This document shows, piece after piece, positions 49,615 through 61,400 of a stretch of DNA of 64,000 bases (positions are counted from its first letter, which is position 1; every line of letters starts with the position of its first letter). Position numbers and translations under genes: made by a program. Source of the DNA: Dasyornis broadbenti (taxonomy: Eukaryota > Chordata > Aves > Passeriformes > Dasyornithidae); contig VZRN01001317.1 of the NCBI GenBank assembly GCA_013397935.1, positions 2,737,095 to 2,801,094 of the forward strand, given 5' to 3'. The notes under the pieces were generated by a model, which was given only the letters and a program-made list of their open reading frames with translations, made no database searches and was not told the origin of the DNA.

Positions 49615-50910
49615 GGGTTTTTTTCTTTTTCATTTTAGACTTACAGGACGGTAATTTCATCCAAATGCATTTCCTACTACTTGTTCTAAGATATCACTAA
49701 TGAAAAAGGGCAGTTTTTATCATTTCTTTCTTCTTATCCAATACACTGCATGGTTACAGTGTCAAGCAGCAAGAGATTTATTTAACATAATTAGGTCTTC
49801 ATATATCTCAGCTGTTGTTATCACCCAATTATCCCCCAGCTACTTTGAAATCAATTGTTAAGAAACCTTCCCAGATCACAAAGATTTCAAATTTTATTAA
49901 GGAAGTTTTACCAGATGTGTATATAACAGCACATAGGGGAAAATTATGGAAAATGTACACTGCATTACATGATACAGGCTTTTGAAAAGGTTGTCTCTCT
50001 TAAAATTTGCATTATGCAGAACTGCATGCCTGTGTACAAATAACATTGATAAAACAGGCAATTCTTGTGGCAATTTAATGTGGTTTTCATTTTTCTTTTT
50101 TATTTTTAGAACTCCTTTTAGTACATTTGCTTTTAACAGGTGTTAATGTACCAGGCTTTCAGCAAAACAAATTAGAGAGGAAATTTTGTTTCTTTTATGG
50201 GATTGCTGAAGACGTTTCTCTCATTTAAAAAGTGACATATTTTAGTCAATTAAAATGATCATCAGTTTGTTACAAAACAATTCTCATCTGTGACGTCATT
50301 ATACATCTTTTAAAAAGTTTTTGCTTACTGCAGGGAAATAATACGGTGTTCACCAAGTTCTGTATCTCTTGACATCTGCACACTTATTGATGTGCCTCTA
50401 TTTAGGCTCAAGGACATTTTCTCACTGTGTCCAAATGCCTTTCTGGTGTCTGATTACATTGGCATTTTCTTCTTCCATTTCTGGCAGGGTTTCAGTGCAT
50501 GTTTTTGCAAGGATAAGTGAAGTGTCAATGAAGTTAAATGAAAAGAAACACAAGAAATTAATTGTTTAGCTTTGGCTTTGTGGTCATCCAGTTAAGCATT
50601 AAGATGCAAATGTTGTCTGGAATATTACAGAACAGCTGAACTAATGTGATGCGAGCAAGTCTTGTGGTTTGTCAGGTACAGCACTGAATTATTTTTATCT
50701 TCTGTTTCTAATTTTGCAGCAGTTCTACATTTCTTTTATGGTAATCTAAATACAAGACACATAGAAGGTATAGAAATGAGCTGGAAGAACCTGATGACTT
50801 AAATTCTCTTGCCAAGTTAGAATGATCTTTGAGACTAAATTCAATTGCCAAGTCATAATTATTTCATGTGATCTTCCTTTGATTGAATTAATTCTCTTCT
50901 CTGTGGTATC
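49615..50910. other. Noncoding AT-rich stretch between CR1 copies
   Basis: No recognised gene. It contains a perfect CRE octamer at 50291 and T-rich runs near 49618 and 50090. Confidence 0.5.
50291..50298. promoter_or_regulatory. Perfect CRE octamer TGACGTCA
   Basis: The second full palindromic CRE in the window, again in AT-rich noncoding sequence without a recognisable promoter. CREB/ATF binding is possible but not shown. Confidence 0.25.
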
Positions 50911-51127
50911 CAGTGCTAGGATGCCTGGGAATTGTTCAAAGCTGCGCCAGGGGAGGTTCAGGCAGGAGGTTTTTGATGCCCCAAAGCTGTCAGTGTTCAA
51001 GAGGCATTTGCACAGTGCCCTTAACAACACGCTTTAGCTTTTGGCCAGCCCCAAACTGGTCAGGCAGCTGGACTTGATGGTTGTTGCAAGCCTCTTCCAA
51101 CTGAAATAGTCTGTCCTGTTCTACTCT
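50911..51127 (+). mobile_element. CR1 LINE 3' fragment with internal deletion
   Basis: The segments 'caaagctgcgccaggggagg', 'gatgccccaaagctgtcag', 'gaggcatttgcacagtgccc', 'ggtcaggcagctggacttga' and 'cttccaactgaaatagtc' occur in the order of an avian CR1 3' end, closing with a TTCTACTCT-like tail. Between 'gaggttcaggc' and 'aggaggttt' the stretch that normally holds 'ggacattaggaa ... aacaggct' is missing, so the copy has an internal deletion of several tens of bases. It is in the same orientation as the copy at 49503, 1.3 kb away. The 5' limit is approximate. Confidence 0.92.
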
Positions 51128-52076
51128 AATGACATTTTTAATTCGCTCACAAAAAATCTGAGTTCCTGTATTTTGATAAAAATCTCCAAATCTGGAAATA
51201 TAGAACAGCCTTTCTTTATTTAGGTTTTTGCTCTTACTAAAAATAGTTTGGTTTTGTGTGATGTGGTATTTTTACTCTTTATAATCTCATTTTGCTATTA
51301 ACACTGAAGGCTCCTTTCATGGGTTCTTCTTAAGAAGAGATTTGGAACATTCAAATAATGCATCTGATTTGAGGCAAGCAGACCATTATCCCATTCCTTT
51401 TGAATCATGACTGACAAAGAGTCAGCCTGGATCAAGCACTAAACTCATATAATAGTCAACCCATCTATATTCAGACAAATCCTGTGGGTTTTCAAGCACT
51501 TTTGAAGAGGATATGAAAATCATTACATTAGGAAAGTGATGGTTATTGCTGCTACTCTCACTCTGGATTTATGCTTTAATAGCAATTCTGTGCAACTTTT
51601 TTCATTGTTTAAATCCTAGAGGAAAAGGCTGTTTGCATTTCTTTCTCCAGCATGAAGATGGACAAATGATAACGTGCTTTGCTGGTTTTAGCCATAGTAA
51701 CTGAAGATTCATGGCTGTATACATCGAGTATAAGTACTAAACTAAAACTACATAAATAAAAGAAAATGGAAATTACTTTCCACAGAAATTAAATCCAGAC
51801 CTAGAATATATCCACGGCCAAGGGGGAAATAGAAATCTGTATTGATATTTTACAACAGGAATAATAACAGAAAGGCAGTAACATACTGTTCTTTTAAAGT
51901 ACATGAAAAAGCTGGTTTCCATGAGAACACACCTTTTTTTGTTTTAGTTTGTATGTTTGCTTGTTTGTTTGTTTTTAACAAGAATGTGCATAGCTAGGTA
52001 ACTCGACTCTTACAAGAGAAATAGGACATTATGGCTTGGAAAGGGTTGGCAGACAGGAAAACCCTTCTTTGCTCAG
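51128..52076. other. Noncoding AT-rich stretch
   Basis: No recognised gene. It has a TTTG-type simple repeat near 51945-51978. Confidence 0.5.
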
Positions 52077-52163
52077 TGGCTGGCAATTGCTGTGTTCGAT
52101 ATTCCCAGCGCTCTCAGCAGCACCCCAGCAATCCACCAGTGACCATCATGCAAACACATCAAG
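52077..52163 (+). other. Candidate internal exon
   Basis: 87 nt between an acceptor 'ccttctttgctcag' and a donor TCAAG|gtaatg. One frame is open: after two leading bases (TG) it reads AGNCCVRYSQRSQQHPSNPP and continues VTIMQTHQ, leaving one base. The length is a multiple of three with equal phases (1-1). It does not join in phase to the candidate at 47215-47303, so it would belong to another transcript or splice form. The peptide is Gln/Ser/Pro-rich with no known motif. Confidence 0.18.
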
Positions 52164-52993
52164 GTAATGATGGAAGATCTGTTCAGCCTGTCAGCTCTCT
52201 AACAGAACGAGGAGCCCGAGATTTTCAGACAAGGTTTGATCTGTTTAATTGCAATTCGGATCCACCGTGCACACTGCATTTGTGTGTCCACCAAACATCA
52301 CAGATTGTATTTGTACCAACCTAACCACTGTATTTAGAGACTGCACTGGTACATGTTTTTCTTCCTTCCTCTGTTTCTCACCCATTCCTAATCTATCAGG
52401 ATGGTTGTCTGCTATCTCACAGTGTAAAGTGAATTTTCTGCAGTGAAGCTCCTGGGTTATCTGTGATAGCTGTCTGCACATACCAGCGTTGCCTGTTACA
52501 TAATTGCTCCAATTATTGGCATTGTCTTTGAAAAGAAATGTGTTTTTATTTTCAAATGTGAGCTATTTTATGGAGCTATTTTAGCCTAAGCAAGATTTCT
52601 TGCTTAAAAAAAAAAAAATAGTTGGGAAAATATGTGAATACTAGATAAAGAAATTGAAAATATGGGATCAAGGAAGCATTTAAAATTAAGTCAAATTAAC
52701 CCAGACAGAGCGAGTCTTTATCAAAGACTGCATAAGGGAACATCATTAATTTTCACATTTGTATGAAGTTCTCCATTATTTTCCTTTTTAAAAAAAATAT
52801 ATACAGTCATTTTTCCAAATATGGAGAGCCCTATCTAATGGGTTTAGCTCCCTATGAAGAATGTTTATGCCTCTGTTAATATAAAAATTACAACAGGCTA
52901 GTAATTCTAAGAAGCTCCAGGGATGAGGTGATTAAAAATATGTGATGTTTCAGCTCCAAAGCCATAATTTACCCTGGATGCTACAAACCTCAC
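52164..52993. other. Noncoding AT-rich stretch
   Basis: A short A run near 52606 and T/A runs near 52785; no recognised gene. Confidence 0.5.
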
Positions 52994-53046
52994 CTGAAAA
53001 CCACCCACTAACTTCTTGGCAGAACAGCAGCACTTGCTCAGGACAG
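52994..53046 (-). other. Candidate exon (minus chain)
   Basis: 53 nt on the minus strand with strong sites on both sides: acceptor 'ttgttacttttcag' and donor CAG|gtgagg. Two frames are open: one (phase 2 in, 1 out) reads CPEQVLLFCQEVSGWFS, the other VLSKCCCSAKKLVGGFQ. The first fits in phase between the candidates at 58321-58400 and 41184-41261. No family recognised. Confidence 0.2.
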
Positions 53047-56000
53047 CTGAAAAGTAACAAAGTTGATCATGCTTTGCACATTAAACTGCCTTTTTTCCTT
53101 CTTTCCTTTTGAAGCCTATGGTTGTTCTCAGCGGTTCATTTTATGACACTGGTCACTTGGGAAATGCTCTGTGGGGGATCTGAAAGAGCTCAAGTTCAGT
53201 GGCAAGGGGAAATATTTTGCTGGCAACTTGATGCAGCAGCAATTACAAATATTTTAATTATAACTGAAGTTGAGATATGATACCTGACCTACAACACTTC
53301 TGTAGCAGGATTAATGCTGGGAAAAAATACAAAGGTAAGATAATATGGATACAAGACTTAAGAGAAAAATACTTCCTGTGCATCATGGGGAAAGAGGAAA
53401 TTTTCATCAGGGATTTGACAAATGCATAATGCTTGCCTCGGATGAGAAATCCTTGTGCTGTACACAGTTATGCCTCCTCACATTCGCTGTGCACCTTGGC
53501 AGCTCAAGGGATCATGAATTCCCCCAGGCAGCCTCCAGAGCTCCCCCAGGTAAACACCTGAGTTCTGCTGCAGAGGATGGGGCCCAGAGCTGCTACAGAA
53601 GATGAAGTTTGAGTCCCTGTGAAAAGCCAACCCCCTGGGCAGTGTCACAAAGGGCCCACCTAAATGGAAAAAGGTCCCGGTGATGGTCAAATCGCTCAAT
53701 TTTAACAACAAATTTAACCCAACAATTTGAAGTCTGTCTCTCCAAGCACCTCAAAAGCATCATGAGTTTCCTTCAGCCTGTGGTGTTTTCTTTCAGGATG
53801 AATGAAAAGGAATAAAAATACAGCCTAGGGCTGCTTGGCTGCTTTGTTAACAGAGTTTGTAGCCAGGACTGATGGCAGCCTAGGCCAGGTCACCCTATGC
53901 AGCTTTGAGCCTGCAACCATGAATCTTCCCAAGGTGGATCTGGGCTGACAATGTCAGATCACAATCACTGTTGAGATCATTCATCCCCTAAGCAACAACC
54001 TCTTAAATCAGGCCTTGGGGAAAGCGTGAGACAGAAAAAAATGTTCGAGGAGATCTTGACAATTAGTTAGCTTCAAATGCCACACACTAAATAAGAAGGG
54101 CCAGATTTAGCCAGGACATGTGTGTAGCTCTCAAATAACTTCCCATTACCCCTCCTGAGTCAGTATTGCCTACAATGTAATTTAACTTACTGTCTTGTCT
54201 TCCCAGTTGATAAAAAAATAATCTCTTCCTCTGAGACACCTAACGGATGATCTGCTGAAATACATGCCTAAATAATTATCTGTCTAGGAGACTCTTTTCT
54301 GTGGTGAGTCATCATTCACTGTCACCATAAAGGGCTTGTTCTAATTTTGAGACCCTCATTAGAATTAAAATATCAAACAAAGTATATGCCTCTGACAGCT
54401 AGTCCACCAGAATTGCAGCAGGAATTCTGTAAAGCAAGAAGAAAACAAGAAGTGTTCTGAAGCAACAAGTCTAGAATATATAACATTTTCAGCACAGAGT
54501 GAAGTCAGAGTTCAAGGCACAGAACATTTGAGTTCAACCTGCTTGGAGGAATTTTCTCTAACTAATTGTCTGTAAGCAGAAGAGAAAAATGTTGAGAAAA
54601 GCAAAGATGCAAAATATTGTACTCCAGTGCAAACTTCTATGGTACCTCCAGGGAAGGAACAGAATGTAAGCTACTAGATATAAAAAGCAATAGTTTTTCT
54701 TTATTAACATTATTATTGTGGAAGAGAAGGTAGGTTTGGGATTACAGGCGCTCTTATAGGATACTTTATTGGTTCCTATGCAGACTAACATGGAAGAAAA
54801 AAGGTGGAAAATAATCTAACAATAATTTGGGGTGATTTCCAGCTCCCAGCTGAAGACAGGTTCTCCCACTCCTTTCTTCCAACCACTTTTGTATTTCGTT
54901 CCTTTCAGAAGACACAAAAGTAGCAGGCTAAATTAAAAAAAAAAAAAAAAAAATCCCTTGCCACAAGCTAAAACAGAGCTCAGTGTGACATTGGATTCCA
55001 GAAGCAAAAGTTGGAGGAGGGTGGGAGGAAACAAACTACAAAGTCTTGAGGAATTGGAATCTCCATAGAAAAAAAACCTGCTCTTTGTGCCTAATCTCAG
55101 CCATTAGGGAGCAATGCTTGGTTAGTAGGATTTGTTTCAACCACACATCAGAACAGTTCTTTGAAAGAAAATTTGACTTTTGACCCAAAAAAACCCATTG
55201 AACTGGAAAATGGATGCTGAAAAGCTTTCAGAGCACAAACCTCAGTCTGTGGCAGAGAACAGCTGTAATTTAGTAGACTCAGACAAGTCAGGGCTTTTCC
55301 TCAGAACATTAGGGGGCAATGCAGAGGAAGTTTAGGGCACAACTGAAGATGTTAAATGTGTGGGTTACCTGCTCTTACACCAGTTGTGAAAAAGGAATTA
55401 CATCAGCATAATTCTGAAAGTCAGTTTATACCAAATACACGTGAGCTGCATAACCTGGTTTATATTTATGCTGCTGTTCTCACAGAGTGGATCAGCCCTA
55501 CATGGGTACAGCTGCTCCTGCCACAGAGGTACTTGAGAGAACGGCTGGGACCTCCCTGTCACTGCGGGGAGAAAAAACACTGGTTTTTCTTTGGCAGAGT
55601 GTGTCTTGGAGTTAGGTTCAGCTGTAACTCAGATGAAATGGCAGTAATTTTCTCCCCAGCTTCCACTGTTTAATCTTGCTGTGAGGAACCCTCCTGCTTC
55701 ACATCTTTTGCACCAATTTGGCTGCTACTTGGCAAGGGATTATCCAAATTCCATCACCTGCCAACAGCTGACCAAGACAAAAAAAAAAAAGGATAACCCC
55801 TAGCCCCACAATTCTCACACCTGTGTTCCTGTCTCATGTCTCTTGGCAATGCTTTGATGACAGCCTTTGTTTCAGTGCCTCACATTCAAAACCTTTCCTC
55901 CCCATTACTTCTCTGCTCACCCTCATATCCCCTTCCTCAGCTGTAAATACCTTCTTTCCATCTCCAGAAGAGAATCAGCACCTGCTTCCTGCCCAAACCC

Positions 56001-58320
56001 TCTCCGGGCTGGTCCCTGCTGTGCTCGGTCCCGCTGCTGTCCTGCTGAGCTGGGTGGCACCTGCTCAGGAACCCCTGTGTGCCATTGCAGCCCAGCAAGA
56101 ACAGCACCCCTTGCCTGGGGATCACAGTTTTTTGAGGTTCTTTAAAAGATGTCTGCTCTATAGTGGCTGATCTTTTGTGTCAATTGTCCCAAATGTAGCA
56201 GAAAATACTTTGTTTTATACATATACATGCGTGTATATTATATTTACCTATTATGTTTTAAAGCGCTCAGGATTAGATACTTTTTTAAAGAGTCCTTTTT
56301 CTCCTTGGTGCAAAAAATAGGCTTACAGTTATCGATTAGTGTGGTCCACCGCGTTCTGTGTTAGTGCTTTAAGGAAAACTGCTGCAGCAATGGTTCGAAG
56401 TCTGTCTTGTGTAGCATTTGATTCAATGGGCACATGATGTCACCGATGTCTTTGAGTCATTTTATGACATTTCCTTTGCTGCGTTCTTTGGAGAGTTCTG
56501 TAACATCTTTTATTAAAAAAAAAAAAAATTAAAAAAAAATCCTAAAATATTTTTCTTCCAACCCACAGTAATGTGACATCCAGGTACCTCTGACTGTTAT
56601 TAAACTGTGCAAGTTGTCAGCGCTGCTGAAAGTTTTGTGAAGTTTCAGCAACTTCTGAGTCAGCCTGTAACGTTTGTGGTTTTATGTGGAAATTGTGCCC
56701 AATCAACAATGAATGTGAATGCACAGCTTTGGGCAAAATGTGGATATGTAAATGTATCTGCATTGACACTGAAGAAAAATGTCCCCTTTAGTTCCTTATA
56801 AGGTGAGTCTTACACAGCTGAAATACAGAGCTATGAAAATGATGAGAAATTACATTTTATTGGAATAAATTAAGAATGTAGATAAATATTTTTCTGTATT
56901 CCACAGCAGGGTTCATTTTCTCCTGTACAAGTTCAGCCCTGTCTAGCACTGCAGTGACAAGCAGAGTGCCATCTCGTGGCTAAACACCTGCACTCAGAAT
57001 AAAACATGGACTTGTCTTTTCTCCAGAAGGTTGGAAGAAAATCACTTGTGGTACAAATACGACCCAGGATAGCAAGCTGCATGCAAAACCATTGGTGGTT
57101 TTTGACACTTCTACCCTCCTGATACACAGCAACAACCCAACTGGGAGTGTGCCAGACAGCAGCACTGGTAGAATCCAAACACATATTTCCCTGGAGTGTA
57201 TTATTTTGAATTATGCTGGTGGTAATATGTAGTAGATATTCACTTGGTTGGCTTATTAATAGAGAACAATTTCCCACGGTGGAAAATGTACCATTTTTAT
57301 CATGGTATGTAAATTATAATATTTCTCATGCCAGTAAAGATCAGTCACAACTTATATTTAGAGAAAGTCTGAATGATTAAGAACATTCCTGTAGCTTATG
57401 TTATAATCCAGTTTTGGAACAGAGACAAAATCAGTATTGCCTGCCTATTAATAGCTGATAACAAATTTAAGGCATATTTCTGTGCAATCTGTCCAAAAAT
57501 TAGGTTTTAAAAAAGGGATGAATTACCATACCATAGCATTCTATACACTCTCTCTGCCGTATCACAAACACACACAGAGATTTCTCTGTTCCCTCTAAAT
57601 GCTGGCCAGCTCCAGGAAACGGCCAAACCATAAACTGAAATCTGATCCTCTGCTTGTATTTTGTCCATGGTTGCATCCATGCCTTGTCCTTCTGCACTCC
57701 ATTCCTACACACACAGAAAGTGTCCCCTCACTCTTCTCAAGCCACCTGTGCCTGCTTCCACCGCCCGAGCATTTGCTCCTTTCCCTTTATTTGGACCAGC
57801 AGTTTCCTACTCAGCCATGTCAGTCTCTTGCCTTCCTTGCCTGATTCCTTGTGCCTGGGGATTGAGAGCTCTTGTTCTCTATGGAAAGTGTCCTTAAAAA
57901 CCTGGAGTAGGGAGGAAATTGCTCCTTCTGCAGTCTACTGGCCCAGCTATGTCATCTAAATGAACTCTGAGATGCCAAACAGACCCAGTGAGGGCATCTG
58001 GGCTTCCTTTGGCTTAAACGGTTGTAGAATGAAGGACAAACACACTGGCTCGTGAGAAATAAGGGCACTGTGGTTTTAATCACCGAAATTCTCAGCTTCA
58101 TAATGAAACTTAGCAAGCTAATCTCCCTACAAAGCAAATTGCAGTGTAAACAAAGCAGAGTAGCCTAATTTGCTAAACTGATCCAGGTGATTTGCTCCTC
58201 ATTCAGAAGAATTTCAAGTGTAAACTGAAGTGCTGTGCAGCTCTATGCTGTATGCCTTTTCCATGACTTTAAGCTGTAAAACATTCACTGATTCACTGAG
58301 GACAGAAGCAAGGCACTCAC
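53047..58320. other. Noncoding stretch
   Basis: No recognised gene. Poly-A runs lie near 54933, 55779 and 56514-56540. GC-richer patches near 53460-53640, 55950-56130 and 57700-57860 are open in several overlapping frames without any family motif. A good acceptor near 53796 is followed within about 16 bases by AATAAA, too close to make a sensible exon. Confidence 0.45.
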
Positions 58321-58400
58321 CCCGAGTCAGGCCAGCTCCTCCCTTGGCCAGCAGCAAGGGCAGCCCTGCCAGTCTGCTCATGGGCAGTGCCACCTTTACG
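58321..58400 (-). other. Candidate exon (minus chain, most 5')
   Basis: 80 nt on the minus strand in a GC-richer patch, with acceptor 'ccaccctccctgtaag' and strong donor CGGG|gtgagt. Two frames are open: RKGGTAHEQTGRAALAAGQG (phase 0 in, 2 out) and VKVALPMSRLAGLPLLLAKG (phase 2 in, 1 out). The first can join to 52994-53046; the second can join directly to 41184-41261. I found no good upstream minus exon between 58400 and 64000, so if this is real the gene start lies beyond the window. Confidence 0.2.
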
Positions 58401-61400
58401 CTTACAGGGAGGGTGGAATGTTTGCTGTATTCTCCCACTCCACAGTAAATACAAGGGCTGGGATTCAAGCAAACCCGCAAAAACAAATCCCCGTGCCGGG
58501 TCTCCGAGTTCTTTCAAGGGCGAATGTCGAGCTCACAACAAGCAGTGTGGGGCCAAGGACTGTTTGGTTTAGGTTGCAGAACAAGTCAGCTCCTGCTTAA
58601 AAACTGACTTGAGCAAAGCCTGCTTTCCCCTGCTGCCTTAGCTCACATTCCCAGCTCTGTCCCTGGCCTGTTATTTCTCTGCTCAAAGGTCCCAGCAATT
58701 TCAAGTCGATTAGCTGCAGGGCCATCAATCTGTGACAGAAGCATGTTGTTTTCTGTCCTGGAGCCCAATTCTTGACGGAGGACACTCTGCAAGATCTGAG
58801 CAAATTGAAGATAAGTAGGTTCTTATCAGATGGATCCACAAAAAGTTACCAAACACTGAATAATATCTAAAGGCTGTACTCTTGAAAAATAGGCTGTTCA
58901 CTATGTTCATGAATGAAAAATTACAGATAGAGTAAGTTGCAAATGGTAGCTTTTCTCCCTTCTTATTAATAGGGGTAGTTTCTATTTCCATTTACATCAC
59001 GTGTGCTGCATTCTTCCAGATGATCATTAATTTGTTTTTGCTGAGAGCCAAGTTTCGACATATACTTTTAATCAAATGAGGAGCTCTTCTAACCATTCCA
59101 CATAGCAGTACCAGGTAGCTCTTTAGCAGATTACTGGGTTTTCCAGACCTGCTGACTATTGATTCTGTAGAAGGGACAATATTAACTGCTCCTTGGTGGA
59201 TTTCAGAAACTGAGTACATACTAAATGGTGAGAAAGTTTGTGGGACCTCCTAGACATATGCTGTGTCTACTCTCACTGATGCAGTTCTGTGAAAAGCAGT
59301 GAAGCAGACAGGATCTGTCAACAAATATTCATCAAATGCCTGATTTGTTAAATATTGCATACAGATTGCCTGCTGAATAATAAAAAGCCAATTCTGGAAC
59401 TTGCTTCAGTGTAATTCAGAGCTCCTCCCAATCAGCTATTAACATCTGGGCTTTTGACTATGTTAGACCAAGCTACCAAGCCATTCTTTTAATTTCATTG
59501 CTGCCTTCTTACAAGTTCCTATCTAATCAACTATAACAGCGGTATTTGAAAAGCTCTCAATTTTTTTACAGCAGCTTAGGAACAGCGCTAGCTGTCTTGG
59601 CAAATCACTCATTTGTTTTGATAACTTGAGTGATTAATACATTGAAATGCAACCACCTTATCCTAGACTGAGAACTGTTGAAACATAATGCACAATGCAC
59701 AAAAAAAGCTCTTTAGAAATCACTGATGCTTTAAGCATTCCTCAGTTTGCCAGCTCTAGGAGAAGAAACAATGAAAATAGCCAAGGAATGTTCTTCCTTA
59801 GTGAAACTACAGAAGAAGACCCTTTTCACCAGTAAATAAATTCCCTTTCCCTGATGACACAAAGTATGGATTTGATCCAGCTGCCACTCCATCAGAGAAA
59901 ATGAAAAGCAGAGACTGCCACAGTAGATGCTGCATATTCCTTCATGGGAATTAATGCTTGAGTTAAACAGACAATAATCAAATCACTAAAGGTGCATTTT
60001 TAAAAGAGGCACTTTTAAGAGTAAAACTCTTACTAGAGCATTTTGGGTCAGAGGTTAATGCCCACAGACACTTCTCATGTATTTATACAGGCGGCTTATC
60101 CTGTTAAACTCTAAACAGGGTTTTAAGATAGATCTGTGATGATCTCTGACTCACTCAGTGTTTGAGCCCAGCTGTTCATGAGAGCTGGCGTGTTGTTCAA
60201 GGCCTTCCAGGAACTGTGGAGCATGGACTGCTATGAAAAGGCCTAGGATCCCAGACAGGGGTGGCTGCTAAAAGCAGATTTACTCAGGTAATTGTGACCT
60301 GAGCACATTCACTTTCTGACTCCAATCTGATTCTGATTGGAATCTTGAATCGTGAAACAATTTGTGTCCCAAATTCACAACATCTCTTCCAGAGATCTTC
60401 CAGACCTTCAACTCCAGTTTCTGTACAAATCAGGAAATGATAGTGTTGGGCTAATCACAATCAAAACTGAGAGCTCTTCAGATGGAAAGGAGAGAGATTT
60501 GCGTTCACTTCAGCTCACTCCCAGCACGATTCCTCCATTTCTCAGAGGTGACAGGATAAAGTGCTTGCAGATAAGGCTCTTCCCTGGCCCTTGGCAGTCT
60601 GGTGTGCTCTGTTCCGTGTTCCCAGGCAATGACAAGGTGTTTACAAATAGCACAGGTTTGTGTTAGTTTGAATCTGTGGTCCTCAATATTGATGTAGAGT
60701 CCAATTTTAACTAAGAGATTTTTGGTTTTGCAGACTGGTTCTTGTACATACAGTTCTCTCTTCTTCTCTTAAAGAAGGCCATAAGCAAACAAACAAAACC
60801 CCCAAAACTGAAAACAAAACCCCAAGAAGGCTTACTGACGATTTTAAGTGGTGCTGGAAGGGAGATGGGAAATGGGTTGCTAATGTTAAGTACCTCCTGC
60901 TGTCAGCAGGAGCTTAAGGCCTATCAGGACACAATCCCAGGCCATGTATCTGTGTTGGCTGATCCTGTACGAGAATGAGGAGCAAACCCAAGCCTCTGGA
61001 AGCAGAGACAGAACTTTCACTGCCTTAGATCTAAGAGCTCAGGTTGGGCTCTTCTGCCGTGGCGTTCAAGTGTCAGGGTAAGGGATTCAGCAGATGTCAA
61101 ACTGGGACAGCTCTGCCTGTACCAGGAGCAAAATGTGCTTCATCTCCCCATCACCTCCTACCCACCTGCACCCCCTGCACGTGGCCTGTGCACCTGGACG
61201 TGCTGGCTCTGTGCTCTGGCAATGCACAGCCGCTGCTCATCACCTCTTTCACGTCACGGGGAGTCTCAGGGCCACCCCTGGGTGGTGGCACCCGCTGTGT
61301 TTTGCAGAGAAGCGCAACACTGAGGGCAATTCCCAGACTGCTGTGATACTATTTCACTGCAAGGTGCAAGGGCAGGCTAATGTCTGCAGTGGGAAAAACT

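Noticed and set aside
60352..60666. Fairly balanced 104-codon plus-strand frame
   Set aside because: No start context, splice support or recognisable motif; its length is within chance for 64 kb.
60787..60825. CAAA/ACCCC patches (also 7648 and 39681) considered as retroposon tails
   Set aside because: No recognisable element body or target-site duplication adjoins them; they read as simple repeats.
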